From positions 17,085,001 to 17,149,000 of the forward strand of contig CM055605.1 in the NCBI GenBank assembly GCA_029379385.1: DNA of 64,000 nucleotides, given 5' to 3'. The notes under the pieces were generated by a model that saw nothing but the letters and a program-made list of their open reading frames with translations, was not told where the DNA came from and ran no database searches. Shown here piece after piece: positions 62,581 to 64,000 of this stretch (position 1 is its first letter; each line of letters starts with the position of its first letter). The position numbers and the translations under genes were made by a program. The DNA is from Quillaja saponaria (taxonomy: Eukaryota; Streptophyta; Magnoliopsida; Fabales; Quillajaceae).

Positions 62581-63660
62581 ACGCCTTACCTTCCTTCTCT
62601 TCCTCCTACTACCTCCTCCTCATTATTATCATATTCCTCCTCATCATCATAATCACCACCATCATCATCGTCATATTCTTCCTCATAAAGTTCTTGCTCA
62701 TACAGTAGGCAGATCCCACACTTGTCACCTCCCAAGAGTATACAAAATCATCACCATTTGAATTAGAGAAGTCAAATGAAATCTCATCAGTACTGTACCC
62801 ACTTTTTATTTCCTTCATTGTCTGATTGTGAAAAGCATGGTCATACCAGATTAAGGTATGATGGGAGTCAACAAATCTGATCCCATACCAAAGACATAGA
62901 CTATTATACTTCTTCATGTAACCATCATTAATTTTCAGGCCACATTGAAGACGAAAATGACGAAAATCTTCAAGAGCTCTACCCTTAAATTCAGAAACAA
63001 TGCATAGAGCAAAACCCAGGAACCTGTCATTACACCAACCTGAAGAAAGCTTCATTGTTAGGCAACGGCCCTCAGCTCTATGAGCAAACAAATCTGGAAT
63101 TTCGTTTCCTGGAAAACAAATGGTGGCTGAAGGTGATAGTTTTCTTGATAGTTTTTGCCATATGCTGAACTCTAATTTGTGCATCTACCATTATATTGCT
63201 GCATGATTCCTGATCCAACTCAAGGCAACCTGTAAAATCAAATAGTTGAATGTTGTCAAGATGATTTTCCCTGTCTTCAGTTAAGTCACGCGATGTGAGC
63301 GGAACCTTTGAACTTGACACCATCTCTAGTGATATACAGTGGGTTGCATATAAAATATTGCAGGAACGGTGGGAGCTCTGGAAGGGATTCAAGACTAGTG
63401 CAATCTGTCAAGTCAAGACTGATATAATTGAGTGAGCCTTTTTATGCATGCAGGTATATTCTCAATTTTGCTTCCTTTTAGCGATAAATTTGATAATGAC
63501 GTCAAGAAACCGATGTCTTCTGGGATTTGTAATAAATTGCAGCATCCACTCAGATTTAGTTCCACCACAGAGGGCAAACCAGCTAGACTGGGTAATTTCT
63601 CAATCTTTTCACAGCCTCAGAGACTAAGAGTTTCAAGCCATTTCAGAGTATTGATGAAGT
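62581..63660 (-). pseudogene. TNL pseudogene C (LRR end and C-JID only)
   Basis: It is colinear with the last exon of TNL A. From 63660 down, the LRR part is broken, then 63392-63078 reads NILYATHCISLEMVSSSKV, and 63184-62609 reads SATICFPGNEIPDLFAHR and SSGWCNDRFLGFALCIVSEF, then an acidic tail richer in Asp, His and Met frames than that of A. One extra T near 63157 separates the two frames. TIR, NB-ARC and most LRR exons are absent because the duplicon ends inside the LRR exon. Confidence 0.88.
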
Positions 63661-64000
63661 CAAAACCACTTAAATTTGTGAAGTTACTTGATCAATTTGC
63701 CGATATTTTAACAAAATCACTTAAATTTGAAGTCTTTTAAGGATTAAGAGAATTGCTTGGAGTTAAAAAGGAAAATTAAGTTTAAGGGAAAGTGTTCGAA
63801 AATAATATAACTATATTTTTCTATGAATAAGTGGTTAGTGGAAGTTAGGAAGGTGTGAGGTACTTTGATATAATTGGGTTTTATGAGGTAGTTATTTTCT
63901 TATAATGGTTGGCTATAAATTATTGTGTGCTAGTGAGAGTTTTGTTATTGTTAATGTATAATAAAATTGTTGTAATGGGTTGGAGTCCTTAATAGTCTAG
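63661..64000 (+). mobile_element. 3' end of a Copia element: RNase H tail, purine tract and start of the 3' LTR
   Basis: The plus-strand frame at 63661-63740 reads QFADILTKSLKFEVFKGLRE, the usual Copia C-terminal signature. A purine tract (TTTAAGGGAAAG) ends at 63792, followed by TGTTCGAAAATAATAT, the likely LTR start at 63793, which continues past the window. The element begins in mid-RNase H at the junction with TNL C, so the contact was made by deletion or recombination and not by simple insertion. Confidence 0.75.

Larger units (their letters stand above)
60789..63660. repeat. Duplicon copy 2 (of 30831-35394)
   Basis: It begins near CTGATGGCTGATCTTCTATA and runs in the same orientation as copy 1. 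At about 61648 (ATCCTTCGTG next to AAAATTATT) it jumps from the equivalent of 31703 to the equivalent of 33440, omitting 1.74 kb. It ends at about 63660 where Copia sequence begins. Confidence 0.88.

Noticed and set aside
1..64000. CRISPR arrays, tRNA or rRNA genes, bacterial operons
   Set aside because: No regularly spaced short repeats, no tRNA cloverleaf or rRNA sequence was recognised. The window is a plant nuclear region.

Overview
This is nuclear DNA of a flowering plant, most likely a eudicot. Evidence: AT-rich sequence, genes split by GT-AG introns, TIR-NB-LRR (TNL) resistance genes (a class typical of dicots), plant-type Copia, Gypsy, L1 and RTE elements, and a decayed piece of plastid DNA. 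The species cannot be named from the sequence alone. All exon boundaries are my manual splice-site readings. No transcript data or database search was available.

Layout. (1) 1-15.3 kb is almost gene-free. It holds a plastid-derived insertion with the psbE-psbF-psbL-psbJ order (about 1.5-2.35 kb), a Gypsy reverse transcriptase relic, a pair of 180-220 bp direct repeats, long LTR-like noncoding DNA, a broken MED32-like Mediator subunit copy (11.65 kb) and a 128-bp tandem repeat. (2) 15.3-31.8 kb (+) is one intact ten-exon gene for a 457-residue plastid-targeted DUF1350 protein with an alpha/beta-hydrolase GHSLG elbow. Its large introns host an L1 LINE, an RTE LINE fragment and a degenerate Copia element. 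(3) 32.3-33.2 kb is a Copia gag/protease scrap. (4) 34.3-38.2 kb (-) is TNL gene A: four exons, complete domain order, but an apparent 1-nt frameshift just after the TIR exon. (5) 39-45 kb has a possible inverted-repeat element and a near full-length RTE LINE with a perfect 12-bp target duplication. (6) 45.9-55.9 kb (-) is TNL pseudogene B, split by a 5.0-kb Copia element in its first intron (5-bp target duplication CATCA). (7) 56.4-59.2 kb is a 2.75-kb internally deleted Copia derivative with about 900-bp LTRs and target duplication AGATC. (8) 60.8-63.66 kb is a second copy of 30.8-35.4 kb: broken DUF1350 exons 8-10 joined to the 3' part of a TNL (pseudogene C). It ends abruptly at a Copia 3' end that runs off the window.

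Overall this is a TNL cluster that grew by segmental duplication and then decayed under retrotransposon insertion, beside one conserved housekeeping-like plastid gene. I found no clear new multi-gene system. The items most worth checking are the possible TIR-only product of TNL A, the two-gene duplicon, the plastid insertion with its C-to-T/G-to-A decay, and the Copia derivative in which gag, integrase-tail and RT-start fragments are fused.
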